Positions 41,523 to 50,653 of a stretch of 64,000 bases of DNA are shown here, one piece after another. Numbering within the stretch: position 1 is the first letter of the stretch; each line of letters begins with the position of its first letter. The stretch spans positions 242,795-306,794 of the forward strand of contig NZ_QGHA01000005.1 of NCBI RefSeq assembly GCF_003148845.1, written 5' to 3'. This DNA comes from Mucilaginibacter oryzae. GTDB lineage: Bacteria > Bacteroidota > Bacteroidia > Sphingobacteriales > Sphingobacteriaceae. A program made the translations under genes and the position numbers. Below the pieces are notes generated by a model that was given only the letters and a program-made list of their open reading frames with translations, ran no database searches and was not told where the DNA came from.

Positions 41523-44387
41523 ATGTCAAAAAATCCACAACTGAATATGCTTCGCTATTGGCGAAATACGCTGGCAGATGCGGCGCGAGTTGTGATTGAG
41601 GTGGATAAGACCCTGAACCAGCGAAATGCTAAAATCGATATAGCAATGGGTGTGGTCGATCTGAAACAAACCTTAGTCTTATTGGATGCCTTTGAAAAAC
41701 GAATGAACGAAGATAAAGGCAGGCTTGATCTTAAAGACCCCGCTTGGGAAAAGGTTGAAGAAGCGCCGGTGTTCATCGCTCCTTTTCGCGTAAGTCCCCT
41801 ACCTGAATACGCTAAGTTGACGGGAGAAACAGGTATATTTTTTCCTTTCTGGATACGGGCGTTACTGACCAGACAAGGTCAACTTAAACCTGATGAAGAT
41901 ACTTTTCCATATATACCCAGAGCTTATTTAGAACCGCAGGTCAACCAGGAGGTCAACTTTGTATTCTCGGATGTTGACCGTGTAGACGAAGCCTTCGGCC
42001 GTCCGTTCAACGGGCAGCCGGGCTGGAAAAATTACCTGGATTATATCCTTTCCATGTTCAAAGCGATCACCAGCCAGGAACCGGATACCTATTCGCCGGA
42101 AAACTTTGCGGTGACGATGGAATATACCCTGGTGATCAATGACACCTTAACTGGGCCGGCCGATGGCATCATCGGTTTATATGATGCTATCATTCAGCAG
42201 AAAAAGATCCCGTCTACGCTTAATGCGCTTGCGGAACGCCAGGAAATACCCCTAAAACCCTTGCTTTCAGGATCGGTATTTGAAAAAGGGGCAGCAGCGC
42301 ATCTTGGCCAGATGGCTTACGAATTTCCCTTATCGAAGTCGCAGCGTACCAGTTTGTATCATTACGCCACGCTTGGGCATGGAGACATTTTAGCGATCAA
42401 TGGGCCGCCGGGTACAGGCAAAACGACACTGCTGCAAAGCGTGGTAGCGACAGAAGTTGTAAAAAAAGCCATTGCAGGCGGCGATCCCCCGGTAATCCTG
42501 GCTTGCTCTGCCAATAACCAGGCCGTAACAAATATCATCGACAGTTTTTCGAACGTCAAACAAAAGAAAGGAGTGCTTTATGAACGCTGGTTACCTGATT
42601 TGGGCGGCTTTGGCCTGTACCTGCCAGGAGCGAATCGCGAAGTGCAACCGCATATTCCGGTGATCAAGCGAGTACAGGGCCGGTTAAGTGGTGCACATAC
42701 TGAAAAGGAAAATGAAAGCTATTTAATTCAAGCCGAGGCTTATTTCATCGCCAGAAGCGGACACCCCGGCAGTACGGTTAAAACAATCATTCATAATTTA
42801 CAACAGCAACTAAAAGCAGGTCACCAGTTACTTACAGCCGGCATCAATAGCTGGCAAAGTTACCAGCAACTGACTGCCCAACTACCCGAATTGAGCAGCC
42901 ATAGTTTGAGCGAGTTGGAGCAAGCGATCAAAGAATTAGAGATCAGTTTCAGCAATTATCTGGACGCGGAATCGATATGGCTGAAACTATTTTCCTTTCT
43001 GAATTTCGTAAAAGAAAAACGTGCCACGCGCGCTAAACAGTTATTTCGTGATTGCCCCACTGATTACAGTAAGGTAGACTTTTACCAGGTCAGATCCATA
43101 CAGCAGTTCTTCGACCAGAAGATTGGGTTGATCGAGCAGCTTAAAAAAGTGCAAAAGAACTGGCAGGACTGGCAGCGTAAAGCCAATGTTAAGCATGAAC
43201 CTGATGAACCGGCTTTTTATGAGCAATTGGAAATGGGTCTCAAATATGATCTGTTCTATACCGCGGTGCATTATTGGGAAGGGCGCTGGTTGATCGCCAC
43301 CCGTTCGGCTTTGCAGGAAGACCGGCTGAGCCGCAATGGCGAGGGTGCTGCAAAAGAACGCTGGCAGCGTTTTGCCATGCTCACCCCATGTTTGGTATCG
43401 ACTTTTTACATGGCGCCAAGATTCTTTAGTTATTCCAAATTTATCCAGGTCGCGCCGGGGCAAAACACCTGGGAAACGCCGCCGCTATTGGATTTTATAG
43501 ACCTGCTTATTGTCGATGAGGCCGGTCAGGTATCACCAGAGATCGGCGCGGCAAGCTTTGCGCTGGCCAAAAAGGCTTTGGTAGTTGGAGATATTTTGCA
43601 GATAGAGCCGGTATGGAATGTGCCTAAAAAAGTAGATCAGGCTAATTTACACCGCTATGGAGTAATTAACAATTTGAACGATCAGGCCGCTATTGAAGAC
43701 TTGTATGGTAAAGGCTTTTTGTGCAGTTCGGGCAGTATCATGCGGCTGGCACAAAAGACCTCTTATTATCACCTGTATCCGAAGCAGGCACGCGGCATGC
43801 TGCTCACCGAGCACCGCCGCTGTTTTGACGAGATTATCAGCTACTGTAATAATCTGGCTTACGATGGCTTGCTGGAACCTATGAAAGGACCGGCAAAAGG
43901 CGGACTGCTGCCGCCATTGCAATTTGTTTCCGTTAAAGGCGATTCCAGGACCAGCGGTACCAGCCGGGCAAATCAAGAAGAAGCCCAGGCCATTGCCCAA
44001 TGGATAGCGGCTCATCAGGAAGCTTTGATCAAGCATTACCACATACCGCTAAAAGATATTTTGGCCATCGTGACACCTTTTACCGGGCAGAAGTTCACGC
44101 TGCGTAACACACTTCGCAAAGCCGGGATCAACATGAGTGGCCTGACCATCGGCACCGTTCATGCTTTACAGGGTGCGGAACGGCCGGTCGTACTTTTTTC
44201 GGCGACCTACGGCGCAAACGACCAGGCAAAAAGTTACTTCTTTGATGCCGGGCCGAACATGCTGAACGTTGCGGTTTCTCGTGCGAAAGAGACATTTATC
44301 CTGTTTGGTGCCCCGGAGATATTCCGGCGCTCAGGCCAGAGTCCATCCATGCAACTTTTCAGACACATTAGCACATCACATCAATGA
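41523..44387 (+). CDS. Superfamily 1 (UPF1-like) DNA/RNA helicase
   Basis: 954 residues. Motif I NGPPGTGKTTLLQSV (about 291-305), motif II IVDEAGQVSP, motif III VVGDILQIEPVW, motif IV region LTEHRRCFDEI, motif V GTVHALQGAERPVVLFS, motif VI NVAVSRAKETFILFG. About 300 residues of coiled or helical insertion lie between motifs I and II. The N-terminal 250 residues are unassigned. No nuclease domain is visible. Large UPF1-like helicases are frequent in defence islands; here it neighbours a STAND ATPase. Antiphage function is a guess. Confidence 0.87.
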   Translation: MSKNPQLNMLRYWRNTLADAARVVIEVDKTLNQRNAKIDIAMGVVDLKQTLVLLDAFEKRMNEDKGRLDLKDPAWEKVEEAPVFIAPFRVSPLPEYAKLTGETGIFFPFWIRALLTRQGQLKPDEDTFPYIPRAYLEPQVNQEVNFVFSDVDRVDEAFGRPFNGQPGWKNYLDYILSMFKAITSQEPDTYSPENFAVTMEYTLVINDTLTGPADGIIGLYDAIIQQKKIPSTLNALAERQEIPLKPLLSGSVFEKGAAAHLGQMAYEFPLSKSQRTSLYHYATLGHGDILAINGPPGTGKTTLLQSVVATEVVKKAIAGGDPPVILACSANNQAVTNIIDSFSNVKQKKGVLYERWLPDLGGFGLYLPGANREVQPHIPVIKRVQGRLSGAHTEKENESYLIQAEAYFIARSGHPGSTVKTIIHNLQQQLKAGHQLLTAGINSWQSYQQLTAQLPELSSHSLSELEQAIKELEISFSNYLDAESIWLKLFSFLNFVKEKRATRAKQLFRDCPTDYSKVDFYQVRSIQQFFDQKIGLIEQLKKVQKNWQDWQRKANVKHEPDEPAFYEQLEMGLKYDLFYTAVHYWEGRWLIATRSALQEDRLSRNGEGAAKERWQRFAMLTPCLVSTFYMAPRFFSYSKFIQVAPGQNTWETPPLLDFIDLLIVDEAGQVSPEIGAASFALAKKALVVGDILQIEPVWNVPKKVDQANLHRYGVINNLNDQAAIEDLYGKGFLCSSGSIMRLAQKTSYYHLYPKQARGMLLTEHRRCFDEIISYCNNLAYDGLLEPMKGPAKGGLLPPLQFVSVKGDSRTSGTSRANQEEAQAIAQWIAAHQEALIKHYHIPLKDILAIVTPFTGQKFTLRNTLRKAGINMSGLTIGTVHALQGAERPVVLFSATYGANDQAKSYFFDAGPNMLNVAVSRAKETFILFGAPEIFRRSGQSPSMQLFRHISTSHQ

Positions 44388-44601
44388 CTCTAAAGGTAGA
44401 TAGCAGGATCTATCATAATACCACCGATGATTTTTATATTATTTTTACTGTGCAAATAATTTAAAAATCTGCTTGCTCTGATAGTTTTCAAATAGATATT
44501 GGTTGGTAATGGAATAACAGAACCCTTAGAGGTTATCTGACATCTATTAACAATGATAATGTTCAGTTATCCTTTGTATACTTTTAATGTAAGGGGAATA
44601 A
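44388..44601. other. Convergent intergenic region
   Basis: 214 bp between the helicase and STAND genes, which converge. AT-rich, no strong hairpin recognised. Confidence 0.4.
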
Positions 44602-47109
44602 TTAGTAGCTGTACAGTTTCAATTCATCTGTCATTATGTCAATGAATTGTTGATCATCGCAGTGTGCAATCGCATGATCGTAATCTTGGCGATAATCGGG
44701 ATCGTTTAAGTGGTAGCGGATAGACCCTCGTTCACGGTGAAACGTAGAAATATGTTTATCCTGTTTGTTTCTGCTGACCGTTACCTCGATAGCTGCTTTA
44801 GCTTCTTCATAACGTTGCAACATTTTAAGGGTTTTAGCCAATGTAAAATGATACCACTCATCTTGATTTCTTTCAGGAATCGCATTTAAATTTGTCAATG
44901 CTGTATTAGGATCTTTCAATAATAAATACGCTTCTGCAATTGCACGCAATTGAAAAGCATTGGCACCTGTTAGCTTCGCATAGTAAGCAGTGGCTTGGCG
45001 ATAAAATTCTTCTGCCTTATCAGAGAAACCAAGTTGCTGATGTGCTTTTCCTGTGTTAAGATAGATCATGCCTACATCAAAAAGCGTGTAATTTTCGATA
45101 GCATCTTCAGCAGGTATGGGAAGCATTGCGGCCAATGCAATCATTTTTTCCGGCATTTTGAATTGTATGCGTGATGCAAGTGCTCCAAGAACTTCGTAGG
45201 GCTGATCAAACCGGCTTACCATAGTTTGCTCAAGTAATTGCTCGAAGGAATCTATAAATTTGGGTAATAGCTGGTCCAATTCGTTATGTGATCGAAATTC
45301 CTTAAATGATGCCAGAACAATTGTCGGAGATATCTGACTTTCGGCGGTATATGCGTGCACTATTTCAGACAAATACTGACGCGCTAAATCTTGATTATCC
45401 TTCCGGTATAATTTTGCCAAATGAAACTTTGCCGCCCAAAAGTCTGATTTTTCAGCAATAATACTTTCGAATACTTGAATTGCTCTTGCCCGGTCGTCAA
45501 TGTCTCTTAAAAATTTCCCTAAATGATTTCGTATATCACGATGTACTTCTGCTGTTAACCGGTTTGTAACAGCAAGTAAGTCTTCTATAATTTTAATACG
45601 TGGCGTCAAAAAAGGTTCCGTCGCATCTCTGTCCTGGGCTTTGATAATCCGGAATTCTTTTTCTGTTTGCTCGATCCATGACATGATCAAAAAGTAATCA
45701 TCATCCCTGAAATTGCGAAAAGCCATGCTAAGTTCTTCCTCAGACGTAGCTGGTACGATCCTTTCATCATAATCGGCCAGCGGAACAGAGATCAGATAGG
45801 AATATTTATAAATGTCATGTTTTTTTAGCTTCTCCAGTAACCTAAATATAAGTGCTTTATGCGCGTGTATTATTCGATAGTATGCAGGATCGAAATCATG
45901 ATATAGGTTTTTAAGCCTATCGGCAAGTTTTCTTTCAATTATATTTTCATCAAATTGTATGGTAGTTGCTCGCAGACTATTCAGTACAATATCGTGCAAA
46001 ACAAAAGCGCCATTGCGGTAGGCATTGAAGAAGTTCCTTGCCCGTAGCTTTTTAATACCAACTTTACCGATCAATGCCATTAGCAGAGATTCATCAATTT
46101 CTTTAGCATCAATCCATTTGAGAATTCCCAGTTCCTGGGATGCGGTTTTCAGATGATGAACGAATAACCGATCATAAAAGGCTTGGTTATCAAATGTGCT
46201 TGCAGTCAAAGTATCTGTTTCTCGCAGAACTTTTGACCAGCTGACCTGCTCTTTTTTAACAAGTATATTAATCTGATCCAGCAGAAAAGGGTGTCCACCA
46301 ATTGAAGCAATGATTTGCTGATAAACGTGTGGCGGACATGCTTTTTGCAGCCCGGCGTTTAATATTTTACCGCTTAAGTCATCATCCGATGGTGGAATAT
46401 CATAAACAGAAATCAACTCTGCTTCGGTCTGCGAGGTAACAATTAGCCGATAGTTGGTTGCCCCGACTTGCTCGATACGTTTAATAACATCCTCGACATT
46501 GCTTTCCAAACTATCTATAATCACCACGCACTTAAAGCGTTTGATTATGCCTAAAATATTTTGTGGAACTGCATATCGTTCAATCTTTAAGTAGCTGAGA
46601 CTTTCCGCATTTGCGACCGTATTACCGGGAATCCATATCACCATCCGTTCAGTATCTGCTTTCTTTAACTCGTTGAATACCTGAACTGCAAGGTAGGTTT
46701 TGCCCATGCCGCTCATTCCATGAATTTGCACATATTGATGCTTATCTAATAAGGTCAATACATCCACAACCGGTTTCGGGCGTGCCCAATTGTCTTTAGG
46801 TAGCGTTGGCAGATCATGGCTATAGCCAAATTCAATACGTATTTGCTCAAAAAATACCAGATGGGGTTCCAGTAGCTCCAACGTTGTTATATCTTGTGGT
46901 TCGAGTATCGCATCAATAATATAAGTCGCCATCCATCTTGCGTCAAAAACATAGATGTCTTTGTCAAGCTTTGCACCAATCCAAGCAGCTGCTGCATTCA
47001 GCCGTTTATAGTTTTTAGGACCGCATAGCCGAGATGACATCAGGAACATGCGTTTACATTGCGGGGCAACATCAAGACAATGTTTATAATCCCCGGTAAT
47101 GGACAGCAA
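44602..47109 (-). CDS. STAND-type NTPase with TPR C-terminus, N-terminally truncated
   Basis: 835 residues as read. Walker A HGMSGMGKTYLAVQV (about 134), Walker B KCVVIIDSLES, then winged-helix region and from about 520 on TPR-like repeats (DRARAIQVFESIIAEKSDFW, AKFHLAKLYRKDNQ; MIYLNTGKAHQQLGFSDKAE; EFYRQATAYYAKL). STAND proteins oligomerise on a trigger and switch on an effector, often in phage defence. The segment CKRMFLMSSRLCGPKNYKRL normally lies inside an N-terminal effector/nuclease-like domain, so the N-terminus is missing; upstream the sequence turns into a decayed oxidoreductase at about 47100. The effector domain is thus probably lost. Confidence 0.75.
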   Translation of the reverse strand: MLSITGDYKHCLDVAPQCKRMFLMSSRLCGPKNYKRLNAAAAWIGAKLDKDIYVFDARWMATYIIDAILEPQDITTLELLEPHLVFFEQIRIEFGYSHDLPTLPKDNWARPKPVVDVLTLLDKHQYVQIHGMSGMGKTYLAVQVFNELKKADTERMVIWIPGNTVANAESLSYLKIERYAVPQNILGIIKRFKCVVIIDSLESNVEDVIKRIEQVGATNYRLIVTSQTEAELISVYDIPPSDDDLSGKILNAGLQKACPPHVYQQIIASIGGHPFLLDQINILVKKEQVSWSKVLRETDTLTASTFDNQAFYDRLFVHHLKTASQELGILKWIDAKEIDESLLMALIGKVGIKKLRARNFFNAYRNGAFVLHDIVLNSLRATTIQFDENIIERKLADRLKNLYHDFDPAYYRIIHAHKALIFRLLEKLKKHDIYKYSYLISVPLADYDERIVPATSEEELSMAFRNFRDDDYFLIMSWIEQTEKEFRIIKAQDRDATEPFLTPRIKIIEDLLAVTNRLTAEVHRDIRNHLGKFLRDIDDRARAIQVFESIIAEKSDFWAAKFHLAKLYRKDNQDLARQYLSEIVHAYTAESQISPTIVLASFKEFRSHNELDQLLPKFIDSFEQLLEQTMVSRFDQPYEVLGALASRIQFKMPEKMIALAAMLPIPAEDAIENYTLFDVGMIYLNTGKAHQQLGFSDKAEEFYRQATAYYAKLTGANAFQLRAIAEAYLLLKDPNTALTNLNAIPERNQDEWYHFTLAKTLKMLQRYEEAKAAIEVTVSRNKQDKHISTFHRERGSIRYHLNDPDYRQDYDHAIAHCDDQQFIDIMTDELKLYSY

Positions 47110-47851
47110 CGGCGGCTCCCGATGTTAACCTCCCCATAATCATTATCTGATCTTCGGTTGTTTTGGTTTCGTTTCACCGGTGTCCCTGATCTTAACGTCA
47201 GGGAAATTGTTCAGCATTAGCGAAGATAATATATCATATTCGCCCAGTACCTTCATTACTCCAGACAAAGTATGTGCAAGTGGAATGGTGAGCATGGTTG
47301 CACCATTGGTTTTGTCGGAAAGATAATAATTAGCAGCTACCGTTTCACCGGTAAAGCTGGGGCCGCCTGAACCGATCAGGGTGGTCGACAGGACTTTTCC
47401 CACATAGCCTTCCCTGATCAATTTTTCCAGGTACAACACATCGGGCGAAACAACCATCTGGGTACCCACCACTGCTACAACATCCTTTGAGGCAGCGATG
47501 GCAGCAAGATCACGGGTTTCTTCGATGCCGTTGCCCAAGGGATGTTCGCAATAAACATGCTTCCCGGCCTCCAAAGCGACTTTAACCAATTCATAATGGT
47601 AAGGCACTCTGACAGTAATAACGATCAGGTCATTATCTTCCGAATGGATTAAAGTGGAAGCGCTTTCATAAGCCTTCGGAATTTTAAAAAATGCTGCCGC
47701 TTTTTGGGCACTTTTGTAATTGCTGTTAGCAACACCGGTGATTTCGTACTCATCGCTCAGTATGGCTAATGCGGGTATATGTGAACGGGATGCCCATTGG
47801 CTTTCGGGGTTTAGTCCAATAATCCCGACCCCTGATTTTTGCTGATTTCAT
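47084..47851 (-). pseudogene. Gfo/Idh/MocA oxidoreductase, decayed and truncated
   Basis: Assembled over two frameshifts: start MKSA (ATG 47851), an extra A in the run at 47836-47840, then KSGVGIIGLNPESQWASRSH (Rossmann), ITGVANSNYKSAQKAAAFF, SEDNDLIVITVRVPYHYEL, EAGKHVYCEHPLGNGIEETR (the EHP/EKP motif), then the C-domain start. A second shift near 47170 leads to TTEDQIMIMGRLTSGAAVAV, HYRGL and a stop at 47084. About 110 C-terminal residues are missing; the frame then meets the STAND gene. An NAD(P)-dependent sugar or cyclitol dehydrogenase originally. Confidence 0.8.
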
Positions 47852-47888
47852 AATGCAATGGTAAAGCAAAACGAGTACATTTGGAGGT

Positions 47889-47915
47889 ATACAACCTGTT
47901 GTATGATACATACAA
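47889..47915. promoter_or_regulatory. HxlR operator (two overlapping palindromes)
   Basis: ATACAAC-CT-GTTGTAT (47889-47904) and TTGTATG-ATA-CATACAA (47899-47915), both perfect, overlap by 6 bp. They lie between the decayed oxidoreductase and the HxlR gene, which diverge. Confidence 0.65.
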
Positions 47916-47926
47916 ATTTGTAAGTA

Positions 47927-48292
47927 ATGACCAAAGTCAAAGAAAGCTCTACCAATCAGGCTAGCCGGAAGTTTCTCGCGGAATGTGACCTCACCCATGC
48001 GGTACGCTTAATGAGCGGACGGTGGAAGCTACCCATACTATACCTCATCTCTAAGGGGCAAAACCGTTTCGGGATGTTAAAAAAGGTTATTCCCAACATT
48101 ACCGAACGGATGCTCACCCTTTCGTTGCGGGAGTTGGAAGATGACGGCTTGATCACAAGAACGGTATTCGCGGAGATTCCGCCCCGGGTGGAATATGCCC
48201 TTACGGAGATCGCAATGGACCTGCTCCCCATCTGCGATCATATACGTCATTGGGGTTTGAAACATAAGCAATCAATCATATTTACCGATTAA
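47927..48292 (+). CDS. HxlR-family transcriptional regulator
   Basis: 121 residues, intact winged helix: AVRLMSGRWKLPILYLISKG, QNRFGMLKKVIPNITERMLT, LSLRELEDDGLITRTVFAEI, with a Cys at AECDLTHA near the N-terminus that could sense thiol-reactive signals. It is divergent from the decayed oxidoreductase, its likely former target. Unlike the target it has no damage. It is only distantly similar to the HxlR protein at 17591-17959. Confidence 0.9.
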   Translation: MTKVKESSTNQASRKFLAECDLTHAVRLMSGRWKLPILYLISKGQNRFGMLKKVIPNITERMLTLSLRELEDDGLITRTVFAEIPPRVEYALTEIAMDLLPICDHIRHWGLKHKQSIIFTD

Positions 48293-48994
48293 CATGGGCA
48301 AAAAAAGCGCATCCTGAAAACAGCACAAAATTGGATCGTAGGTATAAATCAACTGGCCAAAGGTGTTTTATACCGAATCGCAAAATTTTGATAATAGAAC
48401 TACAGCGTGTGATTACCGGACATTTAGCCTGTTCGTTCTAAAGATGGAAGGATACGGATATTTTTTTGCAATGCAGGAAACCTGACCGACCAGGGGTAAA
48501 GCAAGTGGGAGTTGATCTATTCAGGACCAGTGCGTACGCCGATTTTAAGGTATTTAGGCTCGGTTAGATGGCGGGGTTATTAATGCCAGGATCAGAATAA
48601 AACTTTTGAATTAAATCAAATCAGTAACATATAAAGGGCTGCACATATTCCTTGCTAAATATTTGTTGTTGTCGAGCGGTGAGGTAAACTCAACCACTGA
48701 CTGTTGTCCTCTTTGCAAAGTATGATACCCAATGCCGGCCGTTCGTCAGTAATCTTTGCTCCGCCAATTTGCGGATTGGGTACAAACCTGATAACTTTTA
48801 ATTAGCCATTAAGCGTTTTTAAAGTCCAAAATTTCTAAATGTTGTTAAACCAATATCCTTTGAATTTAAACTGAATTGTTAAAAAATGTTAAAGCTCTTG
48901 ACGACAAGTTTGCAGCGAAATAATTTTGATTATTAATTATTCGTTAATAAATGCATATATATTTTTAGATAGTTAATATTTTAAAGTTTATGGT
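48293..48994. other. 702-bp intergenic region with a DUF1016 gene remnant
   Basis: No full gene. The minus strand at about 48618-48750 translates in two frames to ALGIILCKEDNSQ and SVVEFTSPLDNNKYLA, which match the C-terminus of the DUF1016 protein at 35495-36535 (GIILCKEDNRSVVEFTLPLD). The rest, very AT-rich towards 48994, should hold the promoter of the next gene. Confidence 0.6.
48618..48750 (-). pseudogene. Remnant of a DUF1016 nuclease gene (C-terminus only)
   Basis: About 40 codons remain and are split by a frameshift. Similar to residues about 300-335 of the DUF1016 protein of element A. It shows that element B once carried the same integrase-linked gene, or received a piece by recombination. 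Confidence 0.6.
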
Positions 48995-49927
48995 ATGAAA
49001 TATAGTTTATATCTCATCGGCCTGGCTTTATTATTTTCCGGCGATATATTTGCTCAAACCAGCCCGCCACCAGCATATTTCCAATTGGTTAAACAAGCCG
49101 ATACTTTATTCCAGGAAAAAAAGTATCAACTGTCGGCATCAACCTACAATGAAGCCTTTAGTACATTCAACGGGCGAGCTATACTGAACGACCGTTATAA
49201 TGCTGCCTGTGCCTGGGCGAGATCTGGTAAGCCGGACAGCGCGTTCTTTCATTTGTTCAAAGTGGCCAGTGCCGGTAAATACGCGGATGAACAACATCTT
49301 GCTATCGATTCTGATCTTGTTTCTATTCATAAGGATTCCCGATGGAAAGATTTAATGACCATAGTTCGAAATAATAAAACTGCATTGGAAGCTCAGTATA
49401 ATCAACCTGTAAAAAAGGAATTGGAAGCTATTTTCGCATCGGACCAATATTACCGCCGTAAAGCCGACAGCATTCAAAATAAATTCGGTTTTAAATCGCC
49501 GCAAATGCAGTCCTTGTTAGATAGCATGAAAGCGCAGGATAAGGTAAACCGGCAGCAAGTAACTGCAATCCTGGATAAATACGGGTGGCTTGGGCCAGAC
49601 AAGGTGGGTAACACAGCCAATTTAACACTCTTCGCAGTGATAATACATGCCGACCTTAACACAATGGAAAGGTATTTTCCTATGCTCAAAGAGGCGGTTG
49701 AAAAAAACGCAGCATCCAAAGGAAACCTTGCTTATCTACAGGACAAGATCGAATCTGCGAAATATCATTATCAAACCTATGGTACCCAATTAAACAAAGA
49801 TGAAAAGACCAATAAATTTTCATTTGTGCCGATTAAGGATAAAGAGCACGTGAATGAGCGGCGTGCCGCTGTCGGCCTGCCGCCAATAGAAACGTATGCT
49901 AAACAGTGGGGTATAACTAATTATTAA
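48995..49927 (+). CDS. Secreted protein with TPR-like N-terminus and DUF6624-like domain
   Basis: 310 residues. Signal peptide (LLFSGDIFAQTS). A TPR-like region (about 30-110, QADTLFQEKKYQLSASTYNE) precedes a domain with DKVNRQQVTAILDKYGWLGP, IIHADLNTMERYFPML, YLQDKIESAKYHYQTYGTQL and RRAAVGLPPIETYA, the hallmark of DUF6624. Function unknown. It lies 11 bp before 49939-50358 and upstream of the RiPP operon. It may be an accessory or immunity-like gene, or unrelated. Confidence 0.75.
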   Translation: MKYSLYLIGLALLFSGDIFAQTSPPPAYFQLVKQADTLFQEKKYQLSASTYNEAFSTFNGRAILNDRYNAACAWARSGKPDSAFFHLFKVASAGKYADEQHLAIDSDLVSIHKDSRWKDLMTIVRNNKTALEAQYNQPVKKELEAIFASDQYYRRKADSIQNKFGFKSPQMQSLLDSMKAQDKVNRQQVTAILDKYGWLGPDKVGNTANLTLFAVIIHADLNTMERYFPMLKEAVEKNAASKGNLAYLQDKIESAKYHYQTYGTQLNKDEKTNKFSFVPIKDKEHVNERRAAVGLPPIETYAKQWGITNY

Positions 49928-49938
49928 TTCATTTAATT

Positions 49939-50358
49939 ATGAAAACGATTTTGATGCTTTGCATATTGGGAGCTTTCAGTATGCCCTTTCACAGAAATAA
50001 TCATAACAGCACAGGTGGTGTAATGAATAAGGTTAATTCAATATACGGGGAATGGAGCGAAAAGAATAATGAGACCGATTCCGCCCGGACATTCAGGATG
50101 ATCTTCTTTCCGGGCGGAAAGGTAAATGTGATCCGGGAACTGCATAATTATATCGGTTATTTTAAGATCCGTAACGACAAAATTGATTATGTAGACGGTT
50201 CGATAACTTTTGCTGATAAATATCCTTTTACCGCCACATTCATCGCACCTAATCAAATCAAACTGGTAATCAACTACCGGGATAAAGCCGAAACCAAATA
50301 CCTGACTAAAACGAAAGAGATAAAATCGGGATTCCAACTGTTAAACAAGAGCTTGTAA
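49939..50358 (+). CDS. Secreted small protein of unknown function
   Basis: 139 residues. Short signal sequence (TILMLCILGAFSMPFHRN). The rest is beta-rich (IYGEWSEKN, ARTFRMIFFPGGKVNVIREL, YIGYFKIRNDKIDYVDGSIT, FTATFIAPNQIKLVINYRDK), like a small lipocalin-type or barrel fold. Its 57-bp distance to the RiPP precursor and same direction suggest cotranscription with the cluster, but function is unknown. Confidence 0.65.
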   Translation: MKTILMLCILGAFSMPFHRNNHNSTGGVMNKVNSIYGEWSEKNNETDSARTFRMIFFPGGKVNVIRELHNYIGYFKIRNDKIDYVDGSITFADKYPFTATFIAPNQIKLVINYRDKAETKYLTKTKEIKSGFQLLNKSL

Positions 50359-50414
50359 AGGGGAAGCCGAAAACCTGTAAGAGTAGGCATAACTTCAATT
50401 TAATTTAATTATTC

Positions 50415-50594
50415 ATGGAAGCGTTAAACTCTAAAAAGTTTAAGACTTTAGAAAAAGAAGAATTAAAAAATGTTATGGGAGGTCTTCAGCAGCCAACAAC
50501 ACAGTCCATCTGGACATATGGCTACGACGAAGTCCCTTCACATTGGGACGACTCGGTATCAGAGGATGCTCCGTCTGGCCCAATCTACACTTAA
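50415..50594 (+). CDS. RiPP precursor peptide of grasp-with-spasm type
   Basis: 59 residues from ATG 50415. The leader MEALNSKKFKTLEKEELKNV ends in MGG, a double-Gly cleavage site (residues 22-23). The core of about 36 residues (LQQPTTQSIWTYGYDEV, PSHWDDSVSEDAPSGPIYT) is rich in Ser/Thr, Asp/Glu, Trp and Tyr, which fits ester or amide crosslinks made by an ATP-grasp ligase. It is followed by a perfect terminator and then the ligase. GG-leader plus C39 transporter is the usual export route. Confidence 0.85.
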   Translation: MEALNSKKFKTLEKEELKNVMGGLQQPTTQSIWTYGYDEVPSHWDDSVSEDAPSGPIYT

Positions 50595-50625
50595 AAAGAA
50601 GGTACTGCATAGCAGTACCTTCTTT
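50595..50625 (+). terminator. Terminator/attenuator after the precursor gene
   Basis: Perfect 14-bp stem (AAAGAAGGTACTGC / GCAGTACCTTCTTT) with a 3-base loop ATA, beginning right at the precursor stop codon and followed by a C/T-rich run. It would favour precursor mRNA over the enzymes. Confidence 0.85.
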
Positions 50626-50653
50626 CTTTCCCAAGTTATAAAGCGCTTTTGAT

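Noticed and set aside
47750..47998. 82-codon minus-strand frame starting in the HxlR gene
   Set aside because: It is the wrong frame of the decayed oxidoreductase's N-terminus and overlaps the HxlR gene antisense.
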